64,000 bases of DNA from JANOZM01 sp031429355. GTDB lineage: Bacteria > Pseudomonadota > Gammaproteobacteria > Burkholderiales > Burkholderiaceae_E. Location of the stretch: positions 124,001-188,000 of the forward strand of contig JANOZM010000004.1 of NCBI GenBank assembly GCA_031429355.1, written 5' to 3'. The position numbers and the translations under genes are program-made. The notes below the pieces were generated by a model that had not been told where the DNA came from, did not search any database, and worked only from the letters and a program-made list of their open reading frames with translations. Below, piece after piece: positions 26,835 to 35,893 of this stretch. How positions within the stretch are numbered: the stretch's first letter is position 1; every line of letters starts with the position of its first letter.

Positions 26835-27626
26835 ATGAAATTCGCAAAATCCCAAAAATCCGCCGGTTTATTGTTGTCAACTCTCCTCGCATCAGTTGCA
26901 TCGATGCCTTTTGTGGCGACTGCCCAAACGACCGCGCCAGCACCGGCTGCAGCCGAGCCGGCGTCGCCACATACTTTTTCAACGAACGTCGGTTTAGTAA
27001 CTGATTATCGCTACCGTGGTATTTCGCAGTCGCGTTTAAAGCCAGCCATTAGCGCCGGTGCTGACTATTCACACGAAAACGGCTTTTATGTTGGCGCATG
27101 GGCTTCTTCGATCAAGTGGATTAAAGACGGTGGGGGCGATGGCAATTTAGAACTTGATTTGTATGGTGGTTACAAATTTAACGTTACAAAAGAAATCAGT
27201 TTGGATGTCGGCTGTTTAGCTTATGTTTACCCTTCAAATGCCCTAGCAATTAACGCGAACACGCAAGAGCTTTATGCAGCGGCAACTTTCGGTCCAGCCA
27301 CACTCAAGTACTCGCATAGCCTATCGACATTATTTGGTTTCGAAAAGAGCAAGAGCAGTGGCTATTTAGAGTTGAACGGCAATTTTGATCTGGGCGACAG
27401 CTTAACTATCGTTGCTCATCTAGGACGCCAATCGGTTAAAGGTCGGGTTTTAGGTGTTAGTAACAGCCAGTACAGCTACACCGATTATAAACTTGGCGTT
27501 ACCAAAGATTTCAGCGGTTTTGTAGTAGGGGCTGCTTTAGTTGGAACTGACACGGATGCTTATCTTGGTAAGGGCAAAAATTTAGGGAAAAACACAGTCG
27601 TTCTTTCTGTAAGCAAAACTTTTTAA
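26835..27626 (+). CDS. TorF-family putative outer-membrane porin
   Basis: About 263 aa from ATG 26835, which has GGAG 6 nt upstream and opens directly into a signal peptide (KSAGLLLSTLLASVASMPFVATAQ). An earlier in-frame start at 26808 is less likely. The mature protein has the family opening FSTNVGLVTDYRYRGISQS and alternating beta strands, ending in an aromatic residue (VSKTF) as outer-membrane barrels do. Family members often precede glnK-amtB in betaproteobacteria. First gene of the sigma-54-driven cluster, so it may admit ammonium or small nitrogen compounds under limitation (inference). Confidence 0.85.
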   Translation: MKFAKSQKSAGLLLSTLLASVASMPFVATAQTTAPAPAAAEPASPHTFSTNVGLVTDYRYRGISQSRLKPAISAGADYSHENGFYVGAWASSIKWIKDGGGDGNLELDLYGGYKFNVTKEISLDVGCLAYVYPSNALAINANTQELYAAATFGPATLKYSHSLSTLFGFEKSKSSGYLELNGNFDLGDSLTIVAHLGRQSVKGRVLGVSNSQYSYTDYKLGVTKDFSGFVVGAALVGTDTDAYLGKGKNLGKNTVVLSVSKTF

Positions 27627-27679
27627 GCATCAACCCGTTTTACAAAAAAACAAAACTTATATAAATTCAAGAGGAAGCG

Positions 27680-28018
27680 ATGAAACTGCTTACTGCAATT
27701 ATTAAACCCTTTAAGCTCGACGAGGTGCGTGAAGCCTTGTCAGCGATTGGGGTGCAAGGGATTACCGTCACCGAGGTTAAAGGCTTTGGCCGTCAAAAGG
27801 GTCATACCGAGTTGTATCGTGGCGCAGAATATGTTGTCGATTTTTTGCCTAAGGTAAAAATTGAAGCGGCGATTGCATCCGAATTAGTCGAGCGCGCCAT
27901 AGAGGCCATCGAAGGTTCGGCGCGTACCGGCAAAATTGGTGATGGCAAAATTTTTGTTTACGACCTAGAACAGGTTGTGCGTATTCGTACCGGTGAGACC
28001 GGTAACGAAGCACTATAG
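27680..28018 (+). CDS. glnK: PII nitrogen-regulatory protein
   Basis: 112 aa, the full PII length. T-loop with the uridylylation tyrosine Y51 in RGAEYVVDFLPK; ATP/2-oxoglutarate-binding segments VTEVKGFGRQKGH and EGSARTGKIGDGKIFV are intact. Trimeric PII reports 2-oxoglutarate and glutamine status and, in its unmodified form, plugs AmtB. AGGAAG ribosome-binding site upstream. Encoded directly ahead of amtB in the usual glnK-amtB order. Assigned glnK rather than glnB from this linkage. Confidence 0.95.
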   Translation: MKLLTAIIKPFKLDEVREALSAIGVQGITVTEVKGFGRQKGHTELYRGAEYVVDFLPKVKIEAAIASELVERAIEAIEGSARTGKIGDGKIFVYDLEQVVRIRTGETGNEAL

Positions 28019-28031
28019 AAAGGTCGAGATC

Positions 28032-29846
28032 ATGAAAAAACTAATTTCCTTTTTAATGATGTTATCGGCGCTTGTGGCGATGCCGATTAACGCATTAGCT
28101 GCGGATGCTTTACCAGCCGCTGTTAACTTCGATGTCAACAAAGCCGAGCTACCCGCTGGTTCTGCCGACGCAATTAAAGCTATTGCCGAAATGATGAAAG
28201 CTAAGGCCGACGTTAAAGTTCAAGTGTCTGGTTTTACCGATAAGACCGGTGATGCTGACAAAAATAAAGAGCTCGCCAAAGCGCGTGCGTTTGCTGTGCG
28301 CGACGCTTTAAAAGCAGCGGGTGTTGCTGAAGACCGTATTGTTTTAAAGCGTCCCGATTTAGTCATGACAATGGGTAGCGCAGAAGAAGCGCGTCGGGTT
28401 GAATTAACCGTCGCGGTAGCCGAAGCGGCTCCAGCTGTAGCTGCTCCAGTTGTAGCTGCAGCAACTGCTGCCGTTGCGCCCGCTGCCGATGCAAAACCCG
28501 AAGAAAAGAAAGCGGATGCACCTGCTGCTGCGCCGCCGGTACCGAACAAAGGCGACGTTGCTTGGATGACAGTGTCGACGCTATTAGTTGTGCTAATGGC
28601 CGTTCCGGGTTTGGCCTTGTTTTACGGCGGTTTAGTGCGCAGTAAAAACATGTTGTCGATCTTGATGCAAGTGTTTGTAGTGTTTAGTTTAGTGTGCGTG
28701 CTTTGGGTTGTTTACGGATACACCTTGGCATTTGGCGGCGGCGGTAGCTTTATTGGAAACTTCGATAAGCTGTTCCTTAAAGGTATTAACTTAGAGTCGG
28801 CTGCCGCAACGTTTAGCAAGGGCGTTTATATTCCCGAGCTTACTTTTGTAGCCTTCCAAGCAACCTTTGCAGCTATCACTTGCGCGCTAATTATTGGTGC
28901 CTTTGCCGAGCGCGTAAAGTTCTCTGCGGTGTTATTGTTTACAGTGCTGTGGTTCACCTTCTCGTACTTGCCAATCGCCCACATGGTTTGGTTCTGGGAT
29001 GGTCCAGATGCCTTCTCGTCTGTAGAAGCAGGTGCTAAGGCAACTGCAAACGCTGGTTTAATTTGGCAATGGGGTGCGCTAGACTTTGCCGGTGGAACCG
29101 TAGTTCACATTAATGCCGGTGTCGCTGGTTTGGTCGGTGCCTACATGGTTGGCAAGCGAATTGGTTATGGCCGAGAAGCAATGGCTCCACACTCGTTAAC
29201 CATGACAATGATCGGTGCCTCGTTATTGTGGGTTGGTTGGTTCGGTTTCAATGCGGGTTCTAACCTAGAGGCCAACTCGGCTGCTGCGTTAGCTTTCATG
29301 AACACACTAATCGCAACCTCAGCTGGTGTCATGAGCTGGATGTTGGGCGAGTGGATGAGCAAGGGTAAGCCTTCGATGTTGGGTGCAGCATCAGGTGCAG
29401 TGGCTGGCTTAGTAGCTATAACCCCCGGATGCGGTTTTGTGGGCCCAATGGGCGCGCTCATTATTGGCTTGGTTGCCGGTGTAGTTTGCTTGTGGGGTGT
29501 TAATGGCCTCAAGCGAATGCTGAAGGTCGATGACTCGCTCGACGTATTTGGCGTCCATGGCGTTGGTGGTATTTTGGGTGCAATCTTGACCGGAGTTTTT
29601 GCTGCGCCTTCATTGGGTGGTGTTGGTTTTCCAGATTGGGTCACCATGAAGCCTGCCACATACGATATTGCTGCTCAAGTGATTGTTCAAGCCAAAGCCG
29701 TCGGCGTGACCGTTATTTGGTCTGCTGTGGTCTCACTGATTGCGTTTAAATTAGTCGACCTAGTCATTGGCTTACGTGTTACCGAAGAAGAAGAGCGTGA
29801 AGGCTTGGATATCTCGTCACACGGAGAAACTGCGTACCATAACTAA
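28032..29846 (+). CDS. amtB: Ammonium transporter with N-terminal OmpA-like periplasmic domain
   Basis: About 604 aa from ATG 28032, 13 nt after glnK. An upstream in-frame start at 27975 would overlap glnK. Residues 1-23 are a Sec signal peptide. Residues about 27-128 are an OmpA C-terminal-like domain: AAVNFDVNKAELP, GFTDKTGDADKNKELAKARA and EARRVELTV. D70 and R85 keep the 15-residue spacing of the diaminopimelate-binding Asp/Arg pair of OmpA. An Ala/Pro linker (about 129-172) leads to a full AmtB core of about 11 helices with DFAGGTVVHINAG and FGVHGVGG (pore histidines). E. coli AmtB also has a cleaved signal peptide and a periplasmic N-terminus, so the fused domain would face the cell wall. 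PII should gate the cytoplasmic side. Confidence 0.95.
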   Translation: MKKLISFLMMLSALVAMPINALAADALPAAVNFDVNKAELPAGSADAIKAIAEMMKAKADVKVQVSGFTDKTGDADKNKELAKARAFAVRDALKAAGVAEDRIVLKRPDLVMTMGSAEEARRVELTVAVAEAAPAVAAPVVAAATAAVAPAADAKPEEKKADAPAAAPPVPNKGDVAWMTVSTLLVVLMAVPGLALFYGGLVRSKNMLSILMQVFVVFSLVCVLWVVYGYTLAFGGGGSFIGNFDKLFLKGINLESAAATFSKGVYIPELTFVAFQATFAAITCALIIGAFAERVKFSAVLLFTVLWFTFSYLPIAHMVWFWDGPDAFSSVEAGAKATANAGLIWQWGALDFAGGTVVHINAGVAGLVGAYMVGKRIGYGREAMAPHSLTMTMIGASLLWVGWFGFNAGSNLEANSAAALAFMNTLIATSAGVMSWMLGEWMSKGKPSMLGAASGAVAGLVAITPGCGFVGPMGALIIGLVAGVVCLWGVNGLKRMLKVDDSLDVFGVHGVGGILGAILTGVFAAPSLGGVGFPDWVTMKPATYDIAAQVIVQAKAVGVTVIWSAVVSLIAFKLVDLVIGLRVTEEEEREGLDISSHGETAYHN

Positions 29847-29857
29847 GTTGCAACTAC

Positions 29858-29882
29858 AGAACCCTTAATCTTTAAGGGTTCT
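29858..29882 (+). terminator. Hairpin after amtB
   Basis: Perfect 11-bp stem AGAACCCTTAA / TTAAGGGTTCT with a three-base loop, 12 nt past the amtB stop. It lacks a following T-run, so it may stabilise the 3' end or act with the second hairpin rather than terminate alone. Confidence 0.55.
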
Positions 29883-29902
29883 ATAGCTTAGTCGCAAATC
29901 GT

Positions 29903-29945
29903 GGAGCACTCGGGGGGTTGAACCCCCTCGAAGGCTCCATTTTTA
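29903..29945 (+). terminator. Rho-independent terminator after amtB
   Basis: Nested GC-rich hairpin: outer GGAGC (29903-29907) with GCTCC (29934-29938), inner GGGGG with CCCCC, followed by ATTTTT. It ends the porin-glnK-amtB transcript and separates it from gshA. Confidence 0.75.
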
Positions 29946-30012
29946 TGCCCATTGCGTTTTCGGCATAGAATCTAGGGTTAAACTTTATTCGTTGCGCAAA
30001 GCCCCTAATCGT

Positions 30013-31290
30013 ATGGTCCCCCATTTAGTCACCGCCCTGTCTGGCCCATTACGCCAATTAGAGCAAAACCTCATTCAAGCCACCCCACAAATCGAACGTT
30101 GGTTTCGGTTAGAGTGGCAAGAGCACACGCCGCCTTTTTACGGCTCGGTTGACGTGCGTAATGCTGGTTTTAAAGTGGCTCCAGTAGAAACTAATTTGTT
30201 TCCGGGTGGTTTTAATCATTTAGCTGATGCGATGTTGCCGTTGGCCGCCCAAGCCGCGACCGGTGCCATCGAAAAATATTGCCCCGATGCGCGCAACTTA
30301 TTGCTAGTCGTTGAAAACGATACCCGCGATATGCTTTACTTTGCAAATGTGTTGCGCTTAGAGGCTATTTTTAGGCAAGCTGGTCTAACCGTTCGCTTCG
30401 GTACGTTAAACCCCGAGATCACTAAACCTACCACCCTGAAGCTGGCCGATGAACGCACTGTTTTAATCGAGCCGATTAAGCGTAATACTCGGCGCTTAAT
30501 AATTCCAGCTTCCGGCGCTGTTGGTTCAAGCGATTTTGATCCTTGTACCATTTTGTTAAACAACGATTTGTCGTCAGGCACGCCTGATCTATTAAAGAAC
30601 CTGCACGAGCAAGTGTTGCTACCGGCGTTGCATGCGGGTTGGTCCGTGCGTCGTAAGTCGAATCACTTTGCGGCTTACAGTGATGTGGCCAAAAAATTTG
30701 CTAAAGCTTTCGATATCGATCCTTGGCTCATCAATCCTTATTTTGCCAGCGCAAAAAAAGTAAATTTTCAAGACGCAAAAGGACAAGAAACTTTAGCCAC
30801 CAAGGTAGATTTATTGCTTAAACAAATTCGCACAAAATACAAAGAGTACGCAATTACCGAAACGCCTTTTGTTGTTGTAAAAGCCGATGCTGGTAATTAT
30901 GAAGCGGGCGTAATGTCGGTAAAAAACTCGTCCGAGATAATTAAATTAAGCGCCCTGCAAACTAATAAACTAGCGGGCGTAAAACCCGCCTCGCAATTTA
31001 CCGACGTCTTATTGCAAGAAGGTGTACCAACCATTGAAACCGTTGAAGGTGCAACGGCAAAACCTGTGGTCTACACAATGGATCGTTTTGTTGTGGGCGG
31101 TTTTTATCGCGTCAATACCCATTTCAAGCCGCTACCGTTTTCTAAACCCTGCAATATGCCCGATTGCGGTGAAGACACAACGGCGGCTCCCAATCGTTTT
31201 TATACTTATGGCGTTATTGCTCGTTTGGCTTTATTGGCCGCCGCGATTGAGTTAGAGCGTACCGACCCCGACCAATCGCAATATGGTTAA
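30013..31290 (+). CDS. gshA: Glutamate-cysteine ligase, betaproteobacterial/Acidithiobacillus type
   Basis: First step of glutathione synthesis: ATP-dependent joining of glutamate and cysteine. About 425 aa from ATG 30013 (opens VPHLVTALSGPL). A TTG at 29992 in frame is an alternative. The sequence follows the family found in Acidithiobacillus and many betaproteobacteria rather than the E. coli type: QEHTPPFYGSVDVRNAGFKVAPVETNLFPGGFN, split by short loops, and VVKADAGNYEAGVMSV with the ATP-grasp-like layout. Cytoplasmic. Followed by gshB after 30 nt, so both glutathione genes are in one operon. Confidence 0.9.
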   Translation: MVPHLVTALSGPLRQLEQNLIQATPQIERWFRLEWQEHTPPFYGSVDVRNAGFKVAPVETNLFPGGFNHLADAMLPLAAQAATGAIEKYCPDARNLLLVVENDTRDMLYFANVLRLEAIFRQAGLTVRFGTLNPEITKPTTLKLADERTVLIEPIKRNTRRLIIPASGAVGSSDFDPCTILLNNDLSSGTPDLLKNLHEQVLLPALHAGWSVRRKSNHFAAYSDVAKKFAKAFDIDPWLINPYFASAKKVNFQDAKGQETLATKVDLLLKQIRTKYKEYAITETPFVVVKADAGNYEAGVMSVKNSSEIIKLSALQTNKLAGVKPASQFTDVLLQEGVPTIETVEGATAKPVVYTMDRFVVGGFYRVNTHFKPLPFSKPCNMPDCGEDTTAAPNRFYTYGVIARLALLAAAIELERTDPDQSQYG

Positions 31291-31320
31291 CCTAAAAACT
31301 CCAATGAAGAAAGCTACCGT

Positions 31321-32316
31321 ATGAAGCTCGCATTTATTGCCGACCCATTAGAGTCGTTTAAAATTTACAAAGATTCAACTTACGTCATGATGGTTGAAGC
31401 CGCAGCGCGTGGCGCTCAATTGTTTACTTGTCTGCAGCGCGATGTGGCCCTGCTCAATGGTGGTGTAAAGGCCAAGATGGCGCAAATTGAATTGCTGCCC
31501 CATAACCGCACCGACGATCATCCTACTTGGTACAAAGTAGTTAGCGAACAAGTAATGGCGTTGACTGAATTCGATGCCGTAGTGATGCGTAAAGACCCGC
31601 CCTTCGATATGGAATACATTTATTCCACTTATATTTTGGAGCACGCGGTTCGACAAGGCGCCCGTGTCCTAAACGATCCACGTGCCGTTCGCGATCATTC
31701 CGAAAAGTTATCTATTGCCGAGTTTCCACAATTTACAGCGCCCACCATCGTCACGCGTAGTGCGGACGATTTGCGCTCGTTTGTAAAAGATCACGGGCAA
31801 GCGATTTTTAAACTGCTCGACGGTATGGGCGGTACGTCCATTTTTCAGGCACGGGTTGACGATGCTAATTTGTCGGTCATTATTGAAACCATGAATGATT
31901 TTGGCGCACGTAGCGTCATGGCGCAGCGCTACTTGCCCGAAATTGCTCAAGGAGATAAACGGATTTTGTTAATTGATGGCAAAGTGGTGCCGTTCACGTT
32001 GGCGCGTATTCCAAAGGCTGGCGAGTCACGCGGGAACCTAGCTGCTGGCGGGCGGGGTGAAGCCCGTGAACTGAGCAAACGCGATCGGGAAATTGCCGAA
32101 ACCTTGGCTCCAATTGTGGCCGAGCGTGGCTTGTTCTTGGTGGGTTTAGATGTGATTGGTGATTGCTTGACAGAAATTAACGTTACTAGCCCGACGGGTT
32201 TTCAAGAAATCACACAGCAAAAACAATTTAACGTGGCGAGCTTGTTTATGGATCAGTTAGAAGCGCAAATTTCGTCATCAATCCGTAAGCCTGCAGTGCC
32301 GGAACGAACGATTTAA
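31321..32316 (+). CDS. gshB: Glutathione synthetase
   Basis: 331-aa ATP-grasp enzyme adding glycine to gamma-glutamylcysteine. Seen: N-terminal MKLAFIADPLESFKIYKDST, VVMRKDPPFDMEYIYST, the ATP-grasp loop LLDGMGGTSIF, and the metal/product region DVIGDCLTEINVTSPTG. Full family length. Located between gshA and the PTS genes, an arrangement typical of Burkholderiales. Confidence 0.95.
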   Translation: MKLAFIADPLESFKIYKDSTYVMMVEAAARGAQLFTCLQRDVALLNGGVKAKMAQIELLPHNRTDDHPTWYKVVSEQVMALTEFDAVVMRKDPPFDMEYIYSTYILEHAVRQGARVLNDPRAVRDHSEKLSIAEFPQFTAPTIVTRSADDLRSFVKDHGQAIFKLLDGMGGTSIFQARVDDANLSVIIETMNDFGARSVMAQRYLPEIAQGDKRILLIDGKVVPFTLARIPKAGESRGNLAAGGRGEARELSKRDREIAETLAPIVAERGLFLVGLDVIGDCLTEINVTSPTGFQEITQQKQFNVASLFMDQLEAQISSSIRKPAVPERTI

Positions 32317-32353
32317 CAATGATTTTACGCACGATAATAGCGACGCTAACCCG

Positions 32354-32770
32354 ATGATTGCCGTATTAGTTATTTGCCACGAACCCTTAGGCACAGCGCT
32401 TATTAGCTGCACGCGCCATGTATTTCGCAGCACACCGTTTCAGTTGGCTGCTTTAGATGTCCTGCCTAGCGAAGATCAAGGCCAAGCCTTGCAGGCTGCA
32501 CGCGATTTAATTTCTCGCATTAGTGATGGCAGCGGTGTTTTGGTATTAACCGATTTATTTGGCGCTACCCCATCATTGGTAGCACGCCGTTTGTTTGAAC
32601 CGCATCGGGTGTCGGTGGTCAACGGGGTCAGTTTGCCAATGTTAATTAAAGCATTAAGCTTACGTCGTACGCCAATGCCCATCACCGAATTAGTCGACGC
32701 ATTAATGGACGAAGGACGTAAAGCAATTTTTGAAGTGCTGCCGGAACATTCTGCAGAACAAAACCAATAA
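32354..32770 (+). CDS. Mannose/fructose-family PTS EIIA component
   Basis: 138-aa cytoplasmic EIIA of the mannose superfamily with the phospho-accepting H9 in VICHEPLG. LTDLFGATPSLVARRLF is the conserved active-site-adjacent segment. No EIIB, EIIC or EIID genes follow, only HPr and EI, so the cascade probably has a regulatory rather than a sugar-transport role, as proposed for similar betaproteobacterial clusters. Confidence 0.9.
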   Translation: MIAVLVICHEPLGTALISCTRHVFRSTPFQLAALDVLPSEDQGQALQAARDLISRISDGSGVLVLTDLFGATPSLVARRLFEPHRVSVVNGVSLPMLIKALSLRRTPMPITELVDALMDEGRKAIFEVLPEHSAEQNQ

Positions 32771-32791
32771 CAGAACACAGGTTAATTTTTA

Positions 32792-33061
32792 GTGGCTACC
32801 GCAACAGTAAAAATCGTGAATAAAATGGGTTTGCATGCCCGCCCCAGTGCCGCCTTAACGCAAACTGCAGGTAAATTCAAAAGCGAGTTTTGGATTACCG
32901 CCAAAGGTCGCCGAGTTAACGGAAAATCTATTATGGGTGTCATGATGTTGGCTGCTGCACGCGGAACCGAGCTGCAATTAGAAACGATTGGTGCCGATGA
33001 CCAAGATTCCATCACGGCCATTAGTGCCTTAATTAACAGCGGATTTGGGGAAGAGATTTAG
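32792..33061 (+). CDS. ptsH: Phosphocarrier protein HPr
   Basis: 89 aa, GTG start. H15 in KMGLHARPSAAL is the EI-phosphorylated histidine; S45 in GKSIMGVM corresponds to the HPr-kinase serine. Carries phosphate from EI to EIIA. Its stop shares one base with the GTG of ptsI, giving tight coupling. Confidence 0.95.
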   Translation: MATATVKIVNKMGLHARPSAALTQTAGKFKSEFWITAKGRRVNGKSIMGVMMLAAARGTELQLETIGADDQDSITAISALINSGFGEEI

Positions 33062-34704
33062 TGCGTAGTTTTCATGGTCAAGGGTTAGGCGGCGGCATTG
33101 CGATTGGGCGTGCTCGCGTGTTGCGTGTCGGTCAACTGGATGTGCCTTTGCATATCTTGGCAGTGCCGCAACGCGAAGCCGAAGTCGCTCGTCTTTATCA
33201 AGCGATTGATAATGCTAAATCGCAGCTGCATAAAATTGCGCAATCGTTGCCCGATGACGCCCCACCCGAAACCCGCGCTTTAATCGAAGTGCATCGCACG
33301 ATGCTCGATGACCCAGCTTTAAGTTTTGCGGCACAAGAAAAAATACTCGACGATGGTCTAAATGCCCACTGGGCTTGGGTTCAACAAGTCGACTCGATGG
33401 TGGCTCAATTTGCCGAATTAGATAACGAGTACCTGCGCGAGCGTGCACGCGATATTCAACAGATTGGCCAACGTGTATTAGTGCAGCTTACGGCAGGTCG
33501 CGTAGATGCCTCGATTGATGGTGGTGCGGGCGAAATTATCGTCGCTCACGATTTAGACCCCGCTGGTTTATTGCATTGGAAACAAGCCGAAGGCTTTGCC
33601 ATTGACCTCGGTGGCGTGAACTCGCACACGGCTATTGTGGCGCGTAGTTTGCAACGCCCCAGCGCAATTGGTTTGGGTACAGCTTCCGAGCAAGTTGAAG
33701 ACGGCATGATGGTGGTGCTAGACGGTGAAACCGGTGCGTTAACCATCGAGCCATCACCCGAAGTGTTGGCTGCATTTCGAACTAAACAAGGACAACAACG
33801 CGAGCAAGCGCAGCGGCGCATGCAACTGGTCGACGTGCCAGCCACGACAATAGATGGCGTTAACATTATCTTGCAGGCCAATATCGAATTGCCTATTGAG
33901 GCAACTGCTGCGCTCAAACAAGGTGCGCAAGGTATTGGGTTGTTTCGCTCCGAATTTTTGTTTTTGGACCGCGATACTCTTCCGACTGAAGAAGAACAAT
34001 TTCAATCGTATTGCGCTGCCTTAAATGCGATGCAAGGTCGTGAGGTGACTATTCGCACTATTGATGTGGGTGCCGATAAAGCCTTGCCTCAGCAAAAAGT
34101 AGACCCACCAGCCAACCCTGCACTGGGCGAGCGTGCCATTCGGTTTAGCTTAAAACATCCCGAAATTTTTATGGTGCAATTACGCGCTTTATTACGCGCT
34201 TCTGCGTTTGGCCCGATTCGCATTTTAATTCCTATGTTGGCCCATCGCTTTGAAGTGACGGCCACCAAAGAACTGCTAGCCCATGCGCGCGAGCAATTGC
34301 AGCGTGAGGGCATTGCAATGGCCCCTTCCGTGCCTATTGGCGCAATGATCGAAATTCCGGCGGCTGCGATTGAAGCCGATTGGTTTGCCCAAGCCTTTGA
34401 TTTTTTATCGATTGGCACCAACGATTTAGTGCAATACACATTAGCGGTAGATCGCACCGATCATCAAGTTGCGCAACTTTACGACTCGCACCATCCAGCC
34501 GTGCTTAGCCTAATTCGGACAACAATTAACGCCTGCATTAAACATGGCAAACCGGTTACGGTTTGTGGCGAAATGGCAGGGCAACCTGATTCGGCGCAAT
34601 TACTCATTAGTATGGGTATTCGCCAATTAAGTATGCAACCGCAATCGCTGTTGGCAGTAAAAGAGCGCATCTTAAAAATTAAGTCTGAACTCACCAATGT
34701 TTGA
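33061..34704 (+). CDS. ptsI: PTS enzyme I (PEP-protein phosphotransferase)
   Basis: 547 aa. Autophosphorylates from PEP and passes phosphate to HPr. H189 in GGVNSHTAIVARS is the active histidine. C-terminal PEP-binding segments GIGLFRSEFLF and VCGEMAGQP are intact, as is FLSIGTNDLVQYTLAVDR. GTG start overlapping ptsH by one base. The 3' end overlaps metX by 8 nt, linking the PTS relay to methionine synthesis in one transcript. Confidence 0.96.
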   Translation: MRSFHGQGLGGGIAIGRARVLRVGQLDVPLHILAVPQREAEVARLYQAIDNAKSQLHKIAQSLPDDAPPETRALIEVHRTMLDDPALSFAAQEKILDDGLNAHWAWVQQVDSMVAQFAELDNEYLRERARDIQQIGQRVLVQLTAGRVDASIDGGAGEIIVAHDLDPAGLLHWKQAEGFAIDLGGVNSHTAIVARSLQRPSAIGLGTASEQVEDGMMVVLDGETGALTIEPSPEVLAAFRTKQGQQREQAQRRMQLVDVPATTIDGVNIILQANIELPIEATAALKQGAQGIGLFRSEFLFLDRDTLPTEEEQFQSYCAALNAMQGREVTIRTIDVGADKALPQQKVDPPANPALGERAIRFSLKHPEIFMVQLRALLRASAFGPIRILIPMLAHRFEVTATKELLAHAREQLQREGIAMAPSVPIGAMIEIPAAAIEADWFAQAFDFLSIGTNDLVQYTLAVDRTDHQVAQLYDSHHPAVLSLIRTTINACIKHGKPVTVCGEMAGQPDSAQLLISMGIRQLSMQPQSLLAVKERILKIKSELTNV

Positions 34705-35893
34705 TGACGACATTACTTTAGTGTCCGAGTTAAGCATGGACTTTCTGCAGCCGCTTCCAATGGCTGCGGGTGGTGTATTTGGCCCCTATCAGCTGAAGTA
34801 CGAAACCCATGGCACCTTAAACGCACAACGTGATAACGCCGTATTAATTTGCCACGCTTTAAATGCCTCGCATCATATTGCTGGGCGCGCCGCTAATAAT
34901 CCTAAAGATGTTGGTTGGTGGGACAACATGATTGGCCCAGGCAAACCGGTTGATACAAACCGCTTCTTTGTAATTGGCGTTAACAATTTGGGAAGCTGTT
35001 TTGGAAGCACCGGCCCGATGTCGATTAATCCGTCAACAAACAAACCGTACGGCCCACAATTTCCAGTTGTTACAGTAGAAGACTGGGTGCATGCACAAGC
35101 GCGTTTGGCAGACCAACTAGGTATCAAACAATTTGCAGCGGTGATGGGGGGTAGCCTAGGTGGCATGCAAGCAATGGCTTGGAGCTTGCTGTATCCAAAT
35201 CGTTTACGTCATTGTGTTTCGATTGCGTCCACCCCTAAATTATCGGCTCAAAACATTGCCTTCAATGAAGTGGCTCGCCGCGCTATTATTACCGACCCCG
35301 AATTTCATGGCGGGCGTTTTTACGATCATGGTGTCGTACCCAATCGTGGCTTGCAAGTGGCCCGCATGATTGGGCATATTACTTATTTGTCCGACGACGC
35401 AATGGCCGAGCGATTTGGTCGTGCGCTAAAAAGCACGGGCAACAATGCCAGCGAAACAAAGAACCCAGACTATAAATTTGGCTTCGATGTTGAATTTGAA
35501 ATTGAATCGTACTTACGCTATCAGGGTGAAAAATTTGCCGGTTATTTTGATGCAAATACTTATTTGTTAATCACCAAAGCGTTAGATTATTTCGATCCGG
35601 CCAAAGATTGCGATGGCGATTTAATTCGTGCAATGGCTCCTGCACAATGCGCCTTTTTAATCGCGAGCTTTACGACCGATTGGCGCTTTACCCCAGCGCG
35701 TTCGCGTGAAATTGTAGAAGCATTGTTAGCGAACCGCCGCGATGTAAGTTATGCCGAAATTGATGCCCCTCACGGGCATGATGCCTTCTTGTTAGAAGAC
35801 CCGCGTTATCACCAATTAGTGCGGGCTTATTTTGAGCGCATTGGTACTGAACTAAGTGAATTCACGAGCGCTAGTGCTAAGGCGGCTCAATGA
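34697..35893 (+). CDS. metX: Homoserine O-acyltransferase (MetX family)
   Basis: 398-aa alpha/beta-hydrolase-fold enzyme that acylates homoserine with acetyl- or succinyl-CoA for methionine synthesis. The nucleophile S153 is in GGSLGGMQAMAW; the late His is in APHGHDAFL and the Asp in ASFTTDWRF. Start lies 8 nt inside ptsI and the end overlaps metW by ATGA, so translation is coupled both ways. Acyl-donor preference cannot be decided by eye. Confidence 0.95.
   Translation: MFDDDITLVSELSMDFLQPLPMAAGGVFGPYQLKYETHGTLNAQRDNAVLICHALNASHHIAGRAANNPKDVGWWDNMIGPGKPVDTNRFFVIGVNNLGSCFGSTGPMSINPSTNKPYGPQFPVVTVEDWVHAQARLADQLGIKQFAAVMGGSLGGMQAMAWSLLYPNRLRHCVSIASTPKLSAQNIAFNEVARRAIITDPEFHGGRFYDHGVVPNRGLQVARMIGHITYLSDDAMAERFGRALKSTGNNASETKNPDYKFGFDVEFEIESYLRYQGEKFAGYFDANTYLLITKALDYFDPAKDCDGDLIRAMAPAQCAFLIASFTTDWRFTPARSREIVEALLANRRDVSYAEIDAPHGHDAFLLEDPRYHQLVRAYFERIGTELSEFTSASAKAAQ

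Noticed and set aside
27975..28031. Upstream start giving AmtB a longer N-terminus
   Set aside because: Would overlap the end of glnK and place 19 residues before a clear signal peptide; ATG 28032 is better placed.
29165..29659. 164-codon antisense ORF inside amtB
   Set aside because: Shadow of the highly conserved ammonium transporter; Pro/Thr-rich with no motif.
29903..29945. Possible tRNA 3' end because of a GGTTGAACCCCC-like stretch and a CTCCA end
   Set aside because: No acceptor, D or anticodon arms can be folded upstream; the hairpin followed by a T-run fits a terminator.
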